From Chloroflexia bacterium (GTDB lineage Bacteria > Chloroflexota > Chloroflexia > Thermomicrobiales > JALYUS01), in assembly GCA_025928215.1 (NCBI GenBank), contig JAICJW010000177.1:1-8783 (forward strand): a stretch of 8,783 nt of DNA, given 5' to 3'. Made by a program: the position numbers and the translations under genes. Shown piece after piece: positions 6,249 through 8,783 of this stretch. Below the pieces are notes generated by a model that was given only the letters and a program-made list of their open reading frames with translations, searched no databases and was not told the origin of the DNA. The stretch's first letter is position 1. Every line of letters starts with the position of its first letter.

Positions 6249-7370
6249 TCATCCCACACGGTAGCGGGCGATTTTGTCCGGGTCAGGTTCGACGCCGAGG
6301 CCGGGGCCGGTGGGGGCGGCGACATTGCCATCCGCATCCACACGAATCGGTTCTCGCATGTACCACTGGAAGTCGTCGGCGGACATACCGGGCGGCTCGT
6401 GCAGCAGCTCGAAGTAACTGCCGTTCGGGATCGCGCAGGCGAGGTGCAGGTGTGCCGCGATGCCGACGCCCCCGCCGCCGTGATGCGGCGCGACCCGCTT
6501 ATGATGCACCTCCGCCAGCCCGGCGATCTTCCGCAGCCCGCTCATTGTCTCGGTGACGAGCGCTTCGGGTTGGAGAATGTCGTAGACATCGTCCTCGATC
6601 ATCGTGCGAAACTCGTGGAAGCCCCGATTGTTCTCGCCGCCCGCGATCAGAATATCCACCGCCGCGCAGAGCCGCCGCAATCCGTCGAAATCGTAGCGGT
6701 CGAGCGGCTCCTCCAGCCAGTAGACGCCGAGCTGCTCCAACTCGCGCGCCGTCTGCACCGCCCGCTCGTACGTCCAGACCGGGCCCTCTTCCGGCTGCGG
6801 CGTACCGGGTTGCTGCGCCTGGTTCGCGTCCGCGAGGAGAACGAAACCATCGCCCATCGCGCGGCGCACGCCCTCAACCTGCGCGATGTCTTCCCTGATT
6901 GTCCAGTCATGCAGCCGCAGCTTCATCGCCCGCCATCCCTCAGCGCGTGCCTGTGCGGCATCCTCCGCTCGCTGTTCGCCGGAACGTGTCTCGATGCAAC
7001 TCGCATAGGCCGGTACGCGATCCCGATACGCGCCCCAGAGCCGGAACAATGGCTGCCCGGCTGCCTTACCGATGATGTCCCACAGCGCGATCTCCGCGCC
7101 CCATGCGCCGCCTGCATTGCGAAAGACGCGCGCGTGCTGTTCGAGCGCGAACGGGTCCTTGCCGACGAGCATCGGCTTCAGAATCTCCGTCACCTTCGGC
7201 AGATCATGCGGAGAGGCCGCGCCCCAGCCGACGATCCCCTCATCCGTCGTCACTTTGATGAGGCCGGAACTGAGATGTTTCCATGCGCCTCCCGGCGTCC
7301 ATGCGGGCCGGATCGTCTCCGAAAACGGCGGACTTTGCAGCCGGATCGCTTCAATATCGGTGATCTTCAT
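6249..7370 (-). CDS. Mandelate racemase/muconate lactonizing enzyme family (enolase superfamily) protein
   Basis: A 373-residue enzyme of the enolase superfamily, which abstracts a proton next to a carboxylate with Mg2+ help and gives racemases, cycloisomerases or acid-sugar dehydratases. Residues 1-115 form the capping domain (SGLIKVTTDEGIVGWGAAS; ALWDIIGKAAGQPLFRLWG) and the rest the barrel. Metal ligands are D181 (ADANQ), E220 (WLEEP) and E246 (GGENN). The catalytic lysine motif reads K150-L-R152, so the second residue of the usual K-x-K is Arg. The usual Asp of the His-Asp pair is E269 (LQPEAL), with H296/H297 (APHHGGGG). A 16-residue insert after D181 (about 184-199) is rich in Gln and Pro. 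GAGGAG at 7380-7385 lies 9 bases before the ATG. It is followed 4 bases later by the MOSC gene. The substrate is unknown; a hydroxy-acid or sugar acid is most likely. Confidence 0.9.
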   Translation of the reverse strand: MKITDIEAIRLQSPPFSETIRPAWTPGGAWKHLSSGLIKVTTDEGIVGWGAASPHDLPKVTEILKPMLVGKDPFALEQHARVFRNAGGAWGAEIALWDIIGKAAGQPLFRLWGAYRDRVPAYASCIETRSGEQRAEDAAQARAEGWRAMKLRLHDWTIREDIAQVEGVRRAMGDGFVLLADANQAQQPGTPQPEEGPVWTYERAVQTARELEQLGVYWLEEPLDRYDFDGLRRLCAAVDILIAGGENNRGFHEFRTMIEDDVYDILQPEALVTETMSGLRKIAGLAEVHHKRVAPHHGGGGVGIAAHLHLACAIPNGSYFELLHEPPGMSADDFQWYMREPIRVDADGNVAAPTGPGLGVEPDPDKIARYRVG

Positions 7371-7511
7371 CGCGGTTCGCTCCTCTTGGCCGGTTTCGGT
7401 AGCGTCACATCTCCGTGGCAGTCAGTATAGCCGCATCGTCCGATTACCGGGGAGCGCACGGTATTCGCTCCCCCTCCATCGCGATGGAGAGGGGCCGGGG
7501 CTGAGGCTTTC
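7371..7511 (-). other. Intergenic region upstream of the enolase-superfamily gene
   Basis: A 141-base gap between two minus-strand genes. Its left part holds the ribosome binding site and a possible -10 (7424-7429) for the enolase-superfamily gene. Its right part is repeat copy C, which begins right at the AI-2E stop. The gap separates the AI-2E gene from the downstream cluster, so they need not share a message. Confidence 0.6.
7424..7429 (-). promoter_or_regulatory. Possible -10 element for the enolase-superfamily/MOSC (and perhaps ilvD) unit
   Basis: TATACT on the minus strand matches TATAAT at five of six positions and lies 53 bases before the ATG at 7370. The -35 region 17 bases upstream is CCCCGG and does not fit, so the promoter may need an activator or be false. 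Confidence 0.33.
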
Positions 7512-7512
7512 T
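7470..7512 (+). repeat. Palindromic repeat copy C
   Basis: The core CTCCATCGCGATGGAG (7474-7489) is a perfect 16-base palindrome, extended by three more pairs after one mismatch (7473 against 7490). The flank after it, GGGGCCGGGGCTGAGGCTTTCT, aligns with copy B. The 43 bases 7470-7512 match 2678-2720 at 38 positions. The last base is the first base of the complement of the AI-2E stop codon (7512-7514). It could fold in the 3' end of the AI-2E message. Confidence 0.78.
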
Positions 7513-8750
7513 CAAGTGCGCTGCTGCTCGACAGGAATTTCATCCTTGCCGATCGCATCTTCGCGTTCTTCTTCGAGTTCGTCGGCGAGGGTCGTCGCCA
7601 CATTCGCGGCATCGACGGCGGAGGCGCCTTCGGTCTCTTCGAGATAGCGCGCCTCCACCCGCGCATCATGCGCCCGCTCTACCGGTTCGCCGCTCTGCCC
7701 GCCGGGTAAGTCAATGCGCAACTCCTCGACCGTCGCGCGGATGGCGGCAGCGATCGGAAGCGCGAGCAGCGCGCCGACAATGCCGAAGAGTTTGCCGCCC
7801 ATCAGCAGCGCGATCGTCACCGCGACGGGCGAGAGACGTAGCGTCTTGCCGTAGACGCGGGGGATAATCAGGCGACTTTCCAATTCCTCGTAGAGCACGA
7901 GTGCGACGAGCACAATGAGCGCTACCGGCACCCCTTTGGAGAGCGCGAAGAGCACCGGCGCGGCGGTCGCCAGCACTGGGCCGATATACGGGATGAGGTC
8001 GGTGAATGCGGCGAGAATGGCCAGGATGAGGGCATTCGGCACATGCAAGATGAGCAGGAGCACGTACGTGAAACCGCCGATCAGCCCGGAGGTGAGCGCC
8101 TGCCCGCGCATGTAGCCGCCGACAATCGTCTGCAGGGCAAGCATCAGCCGCGCTGTACGGATGTGATACGGGCGGGGGATGAGCGCGTAGAGGAAGCCGC
8201 GCACCCGCTCTCGGTCCGCGATCAAATAGAAGGCGAGCGCGATAGTCGTCACCAAGTAGGCAACAAATTCGAAGGCAGATTGCGCATAGGAGAGCGCCGA
8301 GCCGCCGAGTGGCGCGAGGAATTGACCGGGCTGCGCGTTGCGGATGGCGTCGGCGCGGCCCGCCAGCGCGGGGATGCGGGCAGCGTAGTCCGCCGCCCGC
8401 TGCTGAAGATGGGGCGCATCTTTTATCACCTGCCGTCCCTCGTCCACCATCGCCGGGATAACGAGAAAGCCGAAGCCGATCACGACGAAAAGGAGCAGGA
8501 TGAGCACCGTCAGCAAGGCGATGCCACGTTTCGCACCATGCTTCTCAAGCCAATCGACGAGGGGGCTGAGCGTCCCGGCGAGGATGAGCGCGATGGTGAT
8601 GATGAGCAGGACCTGCCAGATTTTCGCCAGTGCCCAGAGCGCCACGACGATGCCGACGCCAACTCCAACCAGCGCCAATCCCGTGCGCGCCGGGATGACG
8701 ACCCGCACTGTCCGCTCGCGCGGCGCTCTTTTCTCCGTCGTGACGGCCAT
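7512..8750 (-). CDS. AI-2E family (PerM-like) transporter with acidic C-terminal tail
   Basis: A 412-residue polytopic inner-membrane protein of the AI-2E/PerM exporter family. Members include proteins linked to autoinducer-2 release and others linked to ion antiport; the family name alone does not fix the cargo. Hydrophobic segments are at about 24-42, 45-62 and 77-98. A polar loop follows (100-160), then a run of further segments to about 345. Family marks are DLIPYIGPVLATAAPVLFAL, the segment ending YEELESRLIIPRVYGKTLRLSP, and GGKLFGIVGALLALPIAAAI. After about residue 345 comes a 65-residue hydrophilic, strongly acidic tail (EETEG, ELEEERED), longer than the short end I expect for the family. 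The start at 8750 has GAGG (8758-8761) with a 7-base spacer. The stop touches repeat copy C. Cargo is unknown. Confidence 0.9.
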   Translation of the reverse strand: MAVTTEKRAPRERTVRVVIPARTGLALVGVGVGIVVALWALAKIWQVLLIITIALILAGTLSPLVDWLEKHGAKRGIALLTVLILLLFVVIGFGFLVIPAMVDEGRQVIKDAPHLQQRAADYAARIPALAGRADAIRNAQPGQFLAPLGGSALSYAQSAFEFVAYLVTTIALAFYLIADRERVRGFLYALIPRPYHIRTARLMLALQTIVGGYMRGQALTSGLIGGFTYVLLLILHVPNALILAILAAFTDLIPYIGPVLATAAPVLFALSKGVPVALIVLVALVLYEELESRLIIPRVYGKTLRLSPVAVTIALLMGGKLFGIVGALLALPIAAAIRATVEELRIDLPGGQSGEPVERAHDARVEARYLEETEGASAVDAANVATTLADELEEEREDAIGKDEIPVEQQRT

Positions 8751-8764
8751 ACTGCTCCCTCGGC

Positions 8765-8783
8765 GGGTGGCAGAGAGTCACCC
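8765..8783 (-). other. Small inverted repeat upstream of the AI-2E gene, cut by the window edge
   Basis: GGGTG (8765-8769) and CACCC (8779-8783) can pair around a 9-base loop, just before the AI-2E ribosome binding site. The stem may extend past the window edge, which would decide whether it is a real hairpin or chance. Confidence 0.25.

Noticed and set aside
6006..7430. Long plus-strand open frame of 474 codons opposite the enolase-superfamily and MOSC genes
   Set aside because: It crosses two well supported minus-strand genes, matches no family I know, and has shadow-type composition.
3926..8750. A new defence or other novel multi-gene system
   Set aside because: All genes belong to known metabolic, transport or enzyme families, and there is no nuclease, toxin, reverse transcriptase or phage-like gene in the window.

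Overview
This is a GC-rich stretch of about 8.8 kb (roughly 60 % G+C by eye) carrying seven protein genes, four small dispersed or inverted repeats and no RNA gene, insertion sequence or CRISPR array that I can see. The style suggests a member of the Chloroflexota or a similar environmental GC-rich bacterium. The grounds are a Tat-like lipoprotein with a long Ala/Thr/Gly/Pro linker, purine-rich AGGAGG-type ribosome binding sites, and an inverted repeat built on CCGCAGAGGCGCAGAGG, a type I recall from Chloroflexota and some other environmental genomes. This placement is an inference and is not proven by the window.

Layout, left to right. 13-1809 (minus): a family 5 ABC-transporter substrate-binding lipoprotein. 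1810-2182: a 373-base divergent control region. 2183-2557 (plus): a small VOC/glyoxalase-fold protein. 2558-2720: a gap that is almost wholly repeat-derived and supplies the ribosome binding site of the next gene. 2721-3794 (plus): an M42-family metallo-aminopeptidase with all metal ligands. 3795-3925: a gap filled by a large imperfect hairpin with perfect 23-base arms, lying between two convergent genes. 3926-5596 (minus): dihydroxy-acid dehydratase (ilvD). 5657-6244 (minus): a short MOSC-domain protein. 6249-7370 (minus): an enolase-superfamily (mandelate racemase/muconate lactonizing enzyme type) protein. 7512-8750 (minus): an AI-2E/PerM-family membrane protein with an acidic tail.

How the genes may work together. 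The enolase-superfamily gene and the MOSC gene are 4 bases apart and almost certainly cotranscribed; ilvD follows after 60 bases and may be read from the same message or from its own promoter. A racemase/dehydratase-type enolase enzyme next to an IlvD/EDD-family dehydratase could point to acid-sugar or hydroxy-acid metabolism, but the IlvD sequence is closest to the branched-chain amino acid enzyme. The other genes look like ordinary housekeeping or accessory genes with no shared pathway.

I found no convincing new multi-gene system. The most notable signals are the repeats, which sit exactly at gene edges (giving a start signal to the peptidase and touching the stop codons of ilvD and the AI-2E gene), and the altered catalytic motifs of the enolase-superfamily protein.
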